Source: Rhodoblastus sp963804045 (GTDB lineage Bacteria > Pseudomonadota > Alphaproteobacteria > Rhizobiales > Beijerinckiaceae). From it: 64,000 nucleotides of DNA. Shown in pieces: positions 1 to 9,559 of this stretch. The stretch's first letter is position 1, and each line of letters opens with the position of its first letter. Below the pieces are notes generated by a model. It was not told the origin of the DNA. It ran no database searches and saw only the letters and a list, made by a program, of their open reading frames with translations. The position numbers and the translations under genes were made by a program. The stretch is from assembly GCA_963804045.1 (NCBI GenBank), contig CAWDOR010000036.1, positions 1 to 64,000 of the forward strand, written 5' to 3'.

Positions 1-1098
1 GCCTGTCATCGACAGGGCGAATCCGGTCGGGGCCAGCGTCGCGCTCAGAATATAGCCCAGGGGCATGATGAAGCAGACGATGGGGTTGAACTGGAAATCA
101 TGGCCGAAAATCAGATCGAGCCTCTCGCCGAAGACGGCGACGCCGGCAAAGACGAAGCCCGAAGCTATGGCGGCGAAACGAATGTAATCGTCGAGAACCT
201 TGCGAACGCCCTGGAGATCGCCGGCGTGAAAATGCCGGGAGACATTGGGGCCGAGCGACTGGCTCGCCGCCAGCGGATAGATCTGCACCAGCGCCGCGAT
301 GGTGTTGAGCGCCGCATATTCGCCGACTTCCCGGGCCGCGACATAGCCGCTGAGGATCAGCGTGTCGCAGAGGCGCATCACGCCATAGACGAACATGTTC
401 AGCGCCATCCACAGCGATTCCCTCAAGACCAGCCGGACTTCGCCCCAGTCGGCCGTCCCGGATGGCCCCGGCTCGGCGGTCGGCGCCGGGCGCTTCTTGC
501 GGTTGAACAGGAAAATCCCGGCTTCGCTGATCGCTAATTGCAGGACATTGACGCCCACCAGAGTGGGGAGGGTGGGGGAAAACAGCGCGGCCGCGCCGAC
601 CATGACGATGCGCGCCAGAGATTGCAGATAGAGCGTCAGCAGACTGAACCAGGCGGCCTGGCCACGCGCCTTGAACACGGCGCCGGAAATGCCGAGGTCG
701 GCGGTGATGGGCAGGCCGATCATGATCAGCGAAAGCAGAATATCGAAATGCTCGTAATGGTAATATCGGTCCATGAGCCATTTGCTCAGGCCGAAGGCGA
801 AGGCCAGAAAAACGGCAAAATTGATCGCGAAGACCAGGCGGCGCAACTGGGAAACGACATGAATGGCTTTCATGTCTCCGGGAGCCGCCTTGCCGCAATA
901 TTTCAGCAGGCCGATATCGAGCCCCAGCGGCGAAAGGATCGCGACCGTCAGAAAGGTGTTCCGCAAAATATTGAATATGCCGTAATTGCTCGGGCCGAGG
1001 ATGCGCGCGATCAAAATGCCGGTCGCAAAAGTCAGCGTCAGTTGAACAATCTGTCCGCCCAAGGCCACAAATGTTTCGCTTCGCAACAGCCGGCGCAT
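1..1098 (-). CDS. Wzx-type polysaccharide flippase (partial, C-terminus beyond window)
   Basis: Membrane protein expected to flip lipid-linked repeat units across the inner membrane in a Wzx/Wzy pathway. Reading the minus strand from an ATG at 1098 gives 366 open codons that run off the window start. It opens MRRLLRSETFVALGGQ, continues with a flippase-like stretch around residues 14-40 (LTLTFATGILIARILGPSNY) and alternates hydrophobic helices with short basic loops, as in the MATE-related polysaccharide biosynthesis family, whose members are usually 400-500 aa. The start lies only 5 bases after the stop of the upstream glycosyltransferase gene, so the two are co-transcribed. Family assignment is firm; the substrate is unknown. 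Confidence 0.85.
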   Translation of the reverse strand, partial: MRRLLRSETFVALGGQIVQLTLTFATGILIARILGPSNYGIFNILRNTFLTVAILSPLGLDIGLLKYCGKAAPGDMKAIHVVSQLRRLVFAINFAVFLAFAFGLSKWLMDRYYHYEHFDILLSLIMIGLPITADLGISGAVFKARGQAAWFSLLTLYLQSLARIVMVGAAALFSPTLPTLVGVNVLQLAISEAGIFLFNRKKRPAPTAEPGPSGTADWGEVRLVLRESLWMALNMFVYGVMRLCDTLILSGYVAAREVGEYAALNTIAALVQIYPLAASQSLGPNVSRHFHAGDLQGVRKVLDDYIRFAAIASGFVFAGVAVFGERLDLIFGHDFQFNPIVCFIMPLGYILSATLAPTGFALSMTG

Positions 1099-1103
1099 TT
1101 AAC

Positions 1104-2327
1104 TTAACCTTGTGAACGACCGTTGATCGAGAGGCCTTCCGTATTGCGACCGATAGTCTCGTGGCCTTGCCGTTTCGTGGTTGCGTCGCTTGCCTGTCCA
1201 GCGTCGCCGCCCGGCTTCGGCCGATGAATCTCCCGCAGGATTTTCTCGCATTTGGCGTCGGTAAAACAATCCAGGACGCGCTGCGTGGAGGCGTGGGAGC
1301 GGGCAAGCCAATCCGTCGTCCAGACGCTGGCGATCCAATCGGCGAGGATTTCGCTTCGGTCGCGATCCTCGACGATCAGCCCGACGGGTCCGAGCACATC
1401 GGCATTGAAGCCATGACGGGTGCAAACCGGAACCAACCCGCGCGCCAAAGCCTCGGTCAGCGCGTTGGATTGTCCTTCTCCCGGCCAGAGCGTGAGAAAG
1501 ACGAAGAAATGGCTGCGGTCGAGTTCGTCCATGACCCGGCGCTCGTCTTGCGGGCCGATCCAGTCGACGCCGGTTTCGCCGCTCGCCAGCAGGGCGCTCA
1601 CATCTGGGGCCGCCGCGCCGACCAGAGTCAGGGTCGCCTCGGGAATGCGCCGCCGCAGCGCCTTGAGCGCGGCCAGGGCGGCGGCGGCGCCCTTGCTTTG
1701 CGAGACATGGCCGACATAGATCAGCCGAGGCGGCTGCGACTGGCTCTGTCGCGGCGCGCCGACATTTCGCAGCAGGACGAAATTCGGCAGATAAAAGCCG
1801 GATTTCTCGGTCAACCGGCTGACGAGCGCTTCGTAGGTCGTCGATTCATAGGAGATCGAATCCGCCAGGTTCAGCATTCTGGCGAACAGCTTTCGATAGG
1901 ATGGCGAGGCCGCCTCCAGGATCTGGATTTTATTTCCGGCGCGGATGTCGATATGAACGGCGGCGCCCCGGGCCTTGGCCAGCCGCACGAAAGCGAATTC
2001 CCAAAGGATGAACTGCCGAAACAGGGGGGTGAAATGGAAAATCGTCTCGCGATTGGCCTCTCGCAGAATTCGCGTGGTGATCCCGGAGAAGCCGCCGATA
2101 TAGCGCAGCACTTTGCTCGGAAGCGATTGGCCGGCGGGCTCGGGGTAACGCAGACCGTCCACCGCGCGAAATAGCCGGCGGTAAACCGCCATCAGCCGAA
2201 GATTCGAGCTTTGGAACCCGCCATTGGCGGGGCGTCCGGGCTCGGCGATGGGGCCGACGACGAATACGCGTCTTTCGTCATCCGGCGGTGGGCTTGGGGC
2301 GAATTCAACCATCTCGCTTCCGTGCAA
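1104..2327 (-). CDS. Glycosyltransferase, GT4/GT1-like
   Basis: Predicted cytoplasmic glycosyltransferase of 407 aa with GT-B fold features, adding a sugar to the lipid-linked repeat unit. The C-terminal half carries the nucleotide-sugar domain: LIYVGHVSQSKGAAAALAAL, then WPGEGQSNALTEALARGLVP and a late GLIVEDRDR segment, the typical GT4 pattern of a glycine-rich loop followed by E-x7-E. The N-terminal half has VFVVGPIAEPGRPANGGFQ, a usual acceptor-domain opening. It lies between the PaaK-like gene (42-base gap) and wzx (5-base gap) in one minus-strand operon. The donor and acceptor sugars cannot be read from sequence. Confidence 0.82.
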   Translation of the reverse strand: MHGSEMVEFAPSPPPDDERRVFVVGPIAEPGRPANGGFQSSNLRLMAVYRRLFRAVDGLRYPEPAGQSLPSKVLRYIGGFSGITTRILREANRETIFHFTPLFRQFILWEFAFVRLAKARGAAVHIDIRAGNKIQILEAASPSYRKLFARMLNLADSISYESTTYEALVSRLTEKSGFYLPNFVLLRNVGAPRQSQSQPPRLIYVGHVSQSKGAAAALAALKALRRRIPEATLTLVGAAAPDVSALLASGETGVDWIGPQDERRVMDELDRSHFFVFLTLWPGEGQSNALTEALARGLVPVCTRHGFNADVLGPVGLIVEDRDRSEILADWIASVWTTDWLARSHASTQRVLDCFTDAKCEKILREIHRPKPGGDAGQASDATTKRQGHETIGRNTEGLSINGRSQG

Positions 2328-2368
2328 TTCCGTGGGTTATCCGGCAATAGCCGAGGCGGGCCTGTTTT

Positions 2369-3742
2369 TCATGACAGCGCGACGTCGGCGGCGGGGCCGG
2401 ATGGGCCTCGCCCCTTGCGCCATTCGTTGACGACCCAGCGAAATTTTCCGGCCGCCGTGCGCGGCAGCTCGTCGCGAAGGGTGACGGCGACCTCGACGTC
2501 GCGATCGACGAGATCGTGGATGTTGGCGATGAGTTTGCTCCGCTCGGCCTCGCCGAAACCGGGGAGCGGGACGACGCGGATTTCCCAATGTTTCGGCCCG
2601 GTCTGGGCGACCTGCGATTGTTTGATCAGATGCAGGCCCTTGAAGGCGAAAGTCAGAATCGAGGCGCTGATCGCCTGCCCCTGGCCGCCGGTCAGGACAT
2701 CCTCCAGCTTTCCGGACACGGGCTCGATCGTCGGGAACGGGCTGCCGCAGGCGCAGACGCCGGGAAGCCATCGCGTCTGGTCGGACAGCCGGTAGCGGAC
2801 CAGCGGCATGGCGTGGTTGTGAAATGTCGTGCCGACCACCGATCCGATTCCGTCGGTGTCGCGTCCATTTTCGTCGAGGATTTCGACATGGGAATAATCG
2901 GTGTTGAGGTGCAGGGCGCCGGCGGCGCAGCTCGTCGCGAAAGCGACGCGCTCGGCCATGCCATACATGTCGAAAATCCGAGTTTGAAACCTCTGTTCGA
3001 TCAGCGCGCGCTGATGCGCGTAGAGCGGCTCCGACGCGGTGAAGGCGAGCGGAATTTCAATCGTCGCGCCGCTCCGTTCGAGATATTGGGCGAGCGTATA
3101 GGCGGCGGAGGGATAGGCCTGCAGGGCCTTGGGGCGAAACGCGGCGATTTTCTCCGCGATGGCCGGCAGAAAATCGTCGCGCAAATGGCGCGTCGAAACC
3201 ACAAGCTGGTTTTCCGCCCGGTTGAAAAACCAGAAGGGCGGCGTCTCCGCGGCGAGGCCGCGAACGACGTCGCCGCGCAGGGTGATCCGGGAATCGCCCG
3301 GTAAAAAGCCGGCCTGACGCCAATGGCGGCGGATGAAGGCGTTTTCGGCGAAAATGGAGACGGGGCTGCGAAACGCCTCCAGGGGCGTGCCGGTCGTTCC
3401 GCTGGTCCTTCCGACCGACATCCATGGGCGCCGCTTGCCGCGATTGGGATAAAGCGTCTCGGGATTGTCCAGCAGGCTTTGCTTGTCGATGACCGGGAAA
3501 TAGTCCTTGAGAACGGCGCCGGCTTCGTCATCGGAGAAATTTTTGGGGACGCCAGCATAAAAAGGATAAAGCGCGATGGCGCGGCGCAGGGTCGCGGCAA
3601 GCCGTCGCCGCGCCAAAGCCTCCAGTTGCGCGGCGGAGAGAAACGGACCGTTTTCGATCTGGGCGCGGACGGGCCAGGCCAAGGGCCCGTCCTGAACGAT
3701 CCTGCGGAGCAGATAACGGGCTTTGAGTTGCAGCTGCGTCAT
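2369..3742 (-). CDS. PaaK/CapK-like adenylate-forming enzyme
   Basis: A 457-aa member of the phenylacetate-CoA ligase (PaaK/CapK) group of the ANL superfamily. The AMP-binding P-loop is visible as RTSGTTGTPLEAFRSP, and FDMYGMAER supplies the expected A5-type motif. CapK-like paralogs are common in capsule and exopolysaccharide clusters, where they are thought to activate a substituent acid or ligand; this role is inferred from context here. The start is supported by an AAGGAG ribosome binding site just upstream on the minus strand. It leads the PaaK-like/glycosyltransferase/wzx set. The real substrate is unknown. Confidence 0.8.
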   Translation of the reverse strand: MTQLQLKARYLLRRIVQDGPLAWPVRAQIENGPFLSAAQLEALARRRLAATLRRAIALYPFYAGVPKNFSDDEAGAVLKDYFPVIDKQSLLDNPETLYPNRGKRRPWMSVGRTSGTTGTPLEAFRSPVSIFAENAFIRRHWRQAGFLPGDSRITLRGDVVRGLAAETPPFWFFNRAENQLVVSTRHLRDDFLPAIAEKIAAFRPKALQAYPSAAYTLAQYLERSGATIEIPLAFTASEPLYAHQRALIEQRFQTRIFDMYGMAERVAFATSCAAGALHLNTDYSHVEILDENGRDTDGIGSVVGTTFHNHAMPLVRYRLSDQTRWLPGVCACGSPFPTIEPVSGKLEDVLTGGQGQAISASILTFAFKGLHLIKQSQVAQTGPKHWEIRVVPLPGFGEAERSKLIANIHDLVDRDVEVAVTLRDELPRTAAGKFRWVVNEWRKGRGPSGPAADVALS

Positions 3743-3963
3743 TGGGTCAATTCAAACTCCTTGGGCCCGGGAAGCTGAGCAAACGCTTGGCATGGCAAGA
3801 AAAAAAAGCGCAATCCGCGGCCCGACCCGAAAATGCATGTTTCAAACTTCGACCTGATCGGAATAGCCAAACCGAAGCCGGAGCGCCAGCGCATTTTCCT
3901 CGTGGGCGCCGCCCGGTTTCGAAAAAGATGCAAGGAACCAAGAGATTATGCGCGGCGCTGTCA

Positions 3964-5082
3964 TCACGCCCGGCGCGCTTCCACGCGGCGGCGTCCGCCA
4001 AGATATTGGACCGCCATGGCGAAGGTTTTTTTCCGCCTCTCGGCGATTTCCGCCAGGCCCATGACCAGGACCAGCGTCGCCAGGGCGGCCAGGGCGCCCA
4101 GGAGCGGCGACTCGCGCGTCCTGGGAAAAAGCGTCATCAACATGATGAGCAGGGGCTGGTGCATGAGATAGAGGGTGAAACTTCCGCCCGCGGCCCATCT
4201 CACGCATTTCTCGAAGGTTTTTCCCCATAGCGCGCGCGCCCCAAAGCAAGCGTCGAAAGCCAGGATATTCGCCGCCACGATGGCGCCGATCGTGGTGAAA
4301 TAGCAAAAACTGATCAGCTCCTGGCCGAGGCTCGACGTCAAAAATATGTTCGAGGCGTGCTGGCGGCCGAGTTTCCACACCAGAAGATAGAAAACCGGCG
4401 TCGCCACGAATATCGCGCCAGCCATGGCCCTGGTGACGCGGAACCGATTCGTCGCCAGGGATTTGTAGGCGAAAACGCCGAGAGACCAGAGCGGCAGATA
4501 GAGCAGGATTTTCGGCCCGCAAATCGCGACCCAGGCGAGGATCGCCAGGCGGCGCGACCAGCCGTCGAGGAAAGTCAGCAATCCGAAGAAGACATAATAC
4601 CAGACCTCGAATCCGAGCGACCAATAAGGCTCGTCGCTGCCAAAGACGACATGGCTGAACCAGAATTGATTGGTGAAGGTCAGATTGACAAGGCTGTTGA
4701 ATATGCCGATGGGCTCGCGGAACGCCAGCAGGGGCGCGCCATTATTGCCCAGGACAACCGTCTGCATCGTGCTGAACGTGATGTAATCGGCGCCGGCCGT
4801 CACGATCATGGCCAGGATGGCGACCGGATAAATCCGCGCGACGCGCGCCAGAATGTAAGATCGCCAATCGGCTTCCTTTTCATGCGCGACAAAACTGATG
4901 ACGAAGCCGGACAAGACGAAAAACACGGCGACCGCCTCGCGCGCCTGTCCCGTGATCAGGGCGATGCCGGTGGCCGGAAACAGGAAGGTGCGGACATGGC
5001 CGAAAAACACGAAAGAGGCGGCGGCTGTTCGCAAAAAATCGAGATAAACGGAAATATTTTTGCCGAGGCGATAATTTTCCAT
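3964..5082 (-). CDS. Acyltransferase 3 family membrane protein
   Basis: A 372-aa integral membrane O-acyltransferase of the OafA/ExoZ type, expected to add acetyl or another acyl group to surface sugars. It begins with the family signature (YLDFLRTAAASFVFFGHVRT, with the conserved R and H), followed by FFVLSGFVISF and the RVARIYPVAILA segment, and has about ten hydrophobic helices. It ends in a basic tail (GGRRRVEARRA). A 221-base spacer separates it from the PaaK-like gene downstream, and it is divergent from the GH5 gene, so 5083-5303 should hold two promoters. A second member of the same family lies at 6888-7958. Confidence 0.88.
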   Translation of the reverse strand: MENYRLGKNISVYLDFLRTAAASFVFFGHVRTFLFPATGIALITGQAREAVAVFFVLSGFVISFVAHEKEADWRSYILARVARIYPVAILAMIVTAGADYITFSTMQTVVLGNNGAPLLAFREPIGIFNSLVNLTFTNQFWFSHVVFGSDEPYWSLGFEVWYYVFFGLLTFLDGWSRRLAILAWVAICGPKILLYLPLWSLGVFAYKSLATNRFRVTRAMAGAIFVATPVFYLLVWKLGRQHASNIFLTSSLGQELISFCYFTTIGAIVAANILAFDACFGARALWGKTFEKCVRWAAGGSFTLYLMHQPLLIMLMTLFPRTRESPLLGALAALATLVLVMGLAEIAERRKKTFAMAVQYLGGRRRVEARRA

Positions 5083-5303
5083 GCGAAAAATAACTCCAGT
5101 TCAGCCAGTTGCGGCAAGTCGCCAATGGCCCGATCTGCTCCGGTGTCTTGCCATGATTGTCGCGGGCCTGGCTAGAGCGGATTGCAACTTTTGTTGAGGC
5201 GCGCGATAAAATGCGCGCGAAAGTGGCGCGGGTCGCGCCAAGTTTCAACCGACCGTGACCGCCGCCGCATCCCCAATGCGCTCTCATTGAATCACCAAAG
5301 GAT

Positions 5304-6566
5304 TTGCCAATGCCGAAAATTTCCAGACGTACATTATGCCAGGGCCTGGGCGCGGCGCTGCTGCCGGTTGCAAAACCCTTCGCCGCGGCGGCGGCCGATA
5401 CGCCGGTTCTTCGGCTGAAGCGGGGCGTCAGCGTCCACCATCTGCTGAATTGGCCGGAGATCAGACAGCGCGGCGATCAGATCGACTATGTCTGGCCGCC
5501 GTTCCAGGAAGCCAAGCACAGGATGAGCGATGGCGAAATGCGCCGCCTGGCGACGCTGGGTTTCGATTTCGTCCGGCTGACGGTCGATCCGAGCATTTTC
5601 GTCGCCGCCGACGCCTCCCGTTTCGAGCAGTTGATGGAGCAGTCCCGGCAGATCATCGCCAGATTTCACGCGGCCAATCTCAAGGTGATTTTCGATCTGC
5701 ATCCGGTCGGGGTCAATCCGCATTACCAGGTGAAACGCATCCTCGATCCGGCCTATCCGGACATGTTCAACGCCTATGTCGATTGCGTGGGCCGGATCGC
5801 CAGGGGATTGCGCGCGATTTCACCCGATCTGCTCGCCTTTGAATTGATCAACGAACCCTGGTTCGCCAGCAGCGCCGAAATTGGACGCTGGCCGCCCATG
5901 CTCGAACGGCTTCACGCCGCGGCGCGCAACCAGGCGCCCAATTTGCCGCTGGTTTTGACCGGCGCGCCCTGGAGCAGCCCCTATGCCCTGACCAATGTCG
6001 ATGCGTCGCCGTTCAAGGGCAGCGCCGTGCTGTACACCTTTCACTTTTACGAACCGCATTATTTTACCCATCAAGGGGTGGATGACGAGGATACGAAATT
6101 CATCGGCGACCTGCGCTGGCCGCCGGACCCGCAAAATATCGCCGATTGCAAGGCGCTGGCGCTGGCGCGGCTCGAAACCTACGCGCGTCGCGGCGGCGCG
6201 CGGCCCGACGGCTATCGCGCGGGCTTGCTCCGCGCCCTCGACGATTACGCTCGCAATGGGCCGGGCCTGGAAAGGGTGCAGGGGCAATTCGCCAAGATCG
6301 CCAACTGGGCGTCCAAGGCAGGGGTTGGTCCCGACAAAATCCTGCTGGGCGAATTCGGCTGCGTTCCCTATGCGCAGGGAGAGAAAATCAACCAGGCCGA
6401 TCGCGCCTTCTGGCTGACGACAGTCCGGCAGCTTGCGGAAAAACACGCCTTCCCATGGGCCTACTGGGCTTACAAGGGCTATGGCGGCATGGTGCTCTAT
6501 GACGACGCCGACAAGATCGACGCCTCCGTCGCGACAGCTTTGGCGCTCTCGACCGAGCGGCTGTGA
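5304..6566 (+). CDS. Glycoside hydrolase family 5 (cellulase-like), exported
   Basis: A 420-aa GH5-type endoglycanase. The N-terminus has a twin-arginine-like signal (SRRTLCQGLGAALLPVA, ending near AAAAAD at residue 32), so export to the periplasm or beyond is expected. The acid/base glutamate sits in LAFELINEPWF (Glu184) and the nucleophile in KILLGEFGC (Glu350), the two hallmark GH5 motifs. It lies inside an exopolysaccharide locus, so it probably trims or releases the cell's own polymer or its linked intermediates, as BcsZ does in cellulose clusters; that role is inferred. The reading frame is complete and its length is normal for the family. Confidence 0.88.
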   Translation: MPMPKISRRTLCQGLGAALLPVAKPFAAAAADTPVLRLKRGVSVHHLLNWPEIRQRGDQIDYVWPPFQEAKHRMSDGEMRRLATLGFDFVRLTVDPSIFVAADASRFEQLMEQSRQIIARFHAANLKVIFDLHPVGVNPHYQVKRILDPAYPDMFNAYVDCVGRIARGLRAISPDLLAFELINEPWFASSAEIGRWPPMLERLHAAARNQAPNLPLVLTGAPWSSPYALTNVDASPFKGSAVLYTFHFYEPHYFTHQGVDDEDTKFIGDLRWPPDPQNIADCKALALARLETYARRGGARPDGYRAGLLRALDDYARNGPGLERVQGQFAKIANWASKAGVGPDKILLGEFGCVPYAQGEKINQADRAFWLTTVRQLAEKHAFPWAYWAYKGYGGMVLYDDADKIDASVATALALSTERL

Positions 6567-6784
6567 CGGACGGCGGGCCGCTTTGAGCCTCGCGGACGCG
6601 AGCGCGGCTGTCTTGATGCGCGAGATTTGACCAAACCCGTCGCCCGTGTCGGGCCGTCGCCTCGATCGCCATCCGTTTTCATGGCGAGTGTTACGAGAGG
6701 ACGGCCTTCACCCGGCGCCTCGCCGGCTTCGCCTCGCCCCCCCTCTCGCGCAACAATCCGAACGGACAGGGAGTCGCGCGTCGG

Positions 6785-6798
6785 TTGCATTAATGCAA
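6785..6798. promoter_or_regulatory. Perfect 14-bp palindrome upstream of an acyltransferase gene
   Basis: TTGCATTAATGCAA is a perfect palindrome in the 321-base intergenic stretch 6567-6887, about 90 bases before the acyltransferase start. Such a dyad fits an operator for a dimeric regulator; the regulator is unknown. I see no gene in the rest of this stretch. Confidence 0.3.
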
Positions 6799-6887
6799 TG
6801 ACGCAACCCTTGCGCGCCATGAAATCCATGGTTAATTTGCCGACTTGACGGACGGAATCGTCCGCTGGATTGTGGCGGCGTCAAAAA

Positions 6888-7958
6888 ATGACAAATAAAA
6901 AATTTGTAACTCTGCAATATTTGCGTGGAATTGCGGCGCTGATGGTCGTTATTAATCATACGGACGGCGCTGTCGGTGGAATGACGCGTCTTTTTACGCG
7001 GGAAATATGGGCCTGCGGCGTCGATATATTCTTCGTCATCAGCGGATTTATTATATATTATGTTTCGTGGTCCAAACGGGGCCACGTGTCGCAATTCGTC
7101 GTCGACCGCATCATACGCGTCGCGCCCTTGTATTGGCTGTTCACAGCGCTCACGGCCGTTTCGTTGCTTGTGGCGCCCGGGGCGTTTCGGCACGCCAGCC
7201 TCTCTGAGGCGCATGTTATACTTTCATTTCTATTTATCCCGCATATTAATCCAAGCTCTGATACAATATCTCCATTGCTCGCGATCGGCTGGACGCTGAT
7301 TTACGAAATGCATTTCTATGTCTTGTTCGCAGTCTGCATGGGCGCCGCGTTCAGATTTCGCGCCCTGATCGCCTCTGGCGTTTTCCTGGGCGCGGCCGGC
7401 GTCGGCCTGATGTCCGGCAATGGCGGCGATGCTGTCATCGGTTTCTATACCAACAGCATGCTGCTGGAATTCATCTTCGGGCTCGGCCTATGCGCGCTGC
7501 TGCGCGCCGGACGGCTCACATTGCCGCCTGCCGTCGCGGTCCTCATGGCGATTGCCGGATTCGCGGGTCTCGCCGCCGCCGGCGAAATGCCGAGCGAACT
7601 GCTGGCGCATTGGCGCGGCGTGGTTTGGGGCGTTCCCGCGGCTGCGGTCGTTTGCGCCGCCCTCGCTCTCGATCGGGCTGGCTTCGGCCGCTCCGGCCTG
7701 TTGAGCCGGCTGGGAGACGCCTCTTATTCCATCTATCTGTCGCACTTGTTCGTCATGGGGTCCATGCGGGCCGTCTGGACGAAGGTGGGAATTCCCGTAA
7801 CGGCGTCTTGGTCGGACCCTGTGTTCATCGCGGTCGTCATGGTCCTGTCCACGGCGCTGGGATTTGCCGTTTATCATCTCATCGAGGCGCCGCTGATTTC
7901 CATGTTCAGGCGGAAGACCTTCCCGCTGGCGATCAGGTCGGCGCAGCTCGCCGGGTAA
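6888..7958 (+). CDS. Acyltransferase 3 family membrane protein
   Basis: A 356-aa integral membrane acyltransferase, second in the locus, probably decorating the exopolysaccharide. The signature QYLRGIAALMVVINHTDG lies at residues 9-26 and is followed by GVDIFFVISGFIIYYVSW, then about ten transmembrane helices. I chose the ATG at 6888, which gives MTNKKFVTLQYLRG, over an in-frame TTG at 6870 because it places the signature at the usual distance from the N-terminus. It is a single plus-strand gene, convergent with the wzy-like gene, with a 53-base gap and no clear terminator. The first 200 codons are noticeably AT-richer than neighbouring genes. Confidence 0.87.
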   Translation: MTNKKFVTLQYLRGIAALMVVINHTDGAVGGMTRLFTREIWACGVDIFFVISGFIIYYVSWSKRGHVSQFVVDRIIRVAPLYWLFTALTAVSLLVAPGAFRHASLSEAHVILSFLFIPHINPSSDTISPLLAIGWTLIYEMHFYVLFAVCMGAAFRFRALIASGVFLGAAGVGLMSGNGGDAVIGFYTNSMLLEFIFGLGLCALLRAGRLTLPPAVAVLMAIAGFAGLAAAGEMPSELLAHWRGVVWGVPAAAVVCAALALDRAGFGRSGLLSRLGDASYSIYLSHLFVMGSMRAVWTKVGIPVTASWSDPVFIAVVMVLSTALGFAVYHLIEAPLISMFRRKTFPLAIRSAQLAG

Positions 7959-8011
7959 TTCCCCCCGCAAACCCCATTGTCCCGGCTTGAAAGCAGGGAC
8001 CAATGGAAACC

Positions 8012-9496
8012 TCACGGCTTTGACCCCTTGAGCGAATCGGCAAGGGTCGCGACTGCCTGGCCAGGGTTTTCCTTTGATGGCATTTGCCGGTTTCGCCCGG
8101 GTCGCGCCCAATTCCGCGCCAATCTTTGCTGCGAACGCGCCACCGCGTCGGGAGATTTCGCCATGGATATGAAAAGGAAAAACGAAGTGAAGGTGATGAC
8201 GCCGTCGAACCCCGTGCAGATCATCGCCGTGCCGTCCACCAGAGATTGAATCGCCGCGCCGGCGAGCAGAAGGAACAGAGCTTCGAGGGCGTCGCGCTCC
8301 CTTTGGCTAAGATAGGGAATCCATCTGAGCGCGTTGCGCAGGCCGGCAATCAGCGGGACCATGAAAAAAACGAATCCGACGATCCCCAGATCGAGCAGGA
8401 GCGCCAGGTAGCCGTTTTCTGGCCCGAGCTCCTGCCCCATGACGATATAGGTATAGTCTCTGAACAATTGTCCGCCCTGGGCTTGATAACCGTCGCCGAG
8501 CCAAGGGCGCCGCAAGAAAAAGTCTATGCCGGCGTCCCAGAGCGTGGTCCTCCCGGTCAGAGTCGCGTCGCGGTCGAGAAGTTCGAAAATAATATCGGAG
8601 CCAAAGACGATAAACAGCGCGGCGGCGAGAACCAGCAGCAACGTCAAAATGCCGGCGACCGCGGCCGAGGTGCGTCTGCCGATATGCAGAATCGCCGAAG
8701 CGGCCAGCAGCGTCACCGCCACGACCAGCGCGGTTGAACTATGCGAAAAAATCAGACAGGCCAAACTGCAAACCCAGCCGATGCGGATGATCGGCTTGAA
8801 TCCATCGAAAAGGCCGGCATAGGACAACAGCAGGACCGAGCCGAAGGCGGCCCAAGGGCCCATGCCGTTTTTATGCGCGAATATGCCGCGCCAGCGCCCG
8901 GCATGGCCCGACTGAACCACTTCCGTTCCGGTATGGATGCCGACGCTGGGCACGAAGATCGCCAGAAGAAAGCTGATGATCATCACCCAGGCGATCAGCA
9001 GCAGCGAGAGGCGCGCGACCCGAACCAGCCCCAGCCGGTGCGCCAGGGGCGGCAGAGCGATCCAGATCCCCAGCAGGGCGGAGGATTCGCGCAAGGCGTC
9101 CTTGGCGTCGGAGGCCCAGATAAAGGAGAAAAGCGCGAGAAAGACGAAGGGCGCGAATTGAATCGGTATGCGCGGCAGAACCCAGGCGAGGCCAAGACGC
9201 AAGGTCAGATAGCCAAAGGTCAGAAATGAGAGCGCGACGCGCACATAGGGCAGGACGACCCCGATCGGGTCTTCGAGCGAGGAGCCCTTGGTCTGGTTGA
9301 GATGGTTATAGAAGACGTCGCGGCCGAGCGACGCGTAGGTCACGTAAAACATGACAAAAACGATGGACAGCAGGCGCCGTTCAAACGGGCCGAGCGTGGT
9401 GTCTATGTTGAGGCTCGGATGTGCGAAGGCGCTGGCGAAACTGATAAATTTCGGCCGCGTGGAACGCGATTGCTCACGAAGTGTCACATCCGCCAT
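8012..9496 (-). CDS. O-antigen ligase/polymerase (Wzy/ExoQ-like)
   Basis: A 494-aa polytopic membrane protein that should polymerise repeat units on the periplasmic face. The Wzy_C-type core is seen as RWRGIFAHKNGMGPWAAFGS, with the HKN motif typical of ExoQ and O-antigen ligase proteins, followed by GRTTLWDAGIDFF and a large periplasmic loop (GDGYQAQGG). At least ten hydrophobic helices are present, with a basic C-terminal tail. It lies directly downstream of the Wzc-like gene on the same strand (63-base gap), the usual partner pairing. Polymerase rather than ligase is preferred because the cluster also carries Wzx, Wza and Wzc functions. Confidence 0.85.
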   Translation of the reverse strand: MADVTLREQSRSTRPKFISFASAFAHPSLNIDTTLGPFERRLLSIVFVMFYVTYASLGRDVFYNHLNQTKGSSLEDPIGVVLPYVRVALSFLTFGYLTLRLGLAWVLPRIPIQFAPFVFLALFSFIWASDAKDALRESSALLGIWIALPPLAHRLGLVRVARLSLLLIAWVMIISFLLAIFVPSVGIHTGTEVVQSGHAGRWRGIFAHKNGMGPWAAFGSVLLLSYAGLFDGFKPIIRIGWVCSLACLIFSHSSTALVVAVTLLAASAILHIGRRTSAAVAGILTLLLVLAAALFIVFGSDIIFELLDRDATLTGRTTLWDAGIDFFLRRPWLGDGYQAQGGQLFRDYTYIVMGQELGPENGYLALLLDLGIVGFVFFMVPLIAGLRNALRWIPYLSQRERDALEALFLLLAGAAIQSLVDGTAMICTGFDGVITFTSFFLFISMAKSPDAVARSQQRLARNWARPGRNRQMPSKENPGQAVATLADSLKGSKP

Positions 9497-9559
9497 GGCC
9501 GCCGTTTCGCCCGTTTCGCTTCGTCCCGATGTTGAGCGCGCGCGAAACGCGCGCGTATC

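Noticed and set aside
98..1306. 402-codon minus-strand frame across the left edge
   Set aside because: It is out of frame with the flippase and with the glycosyltransferase, both of which show family motifs, and has shadow composition.
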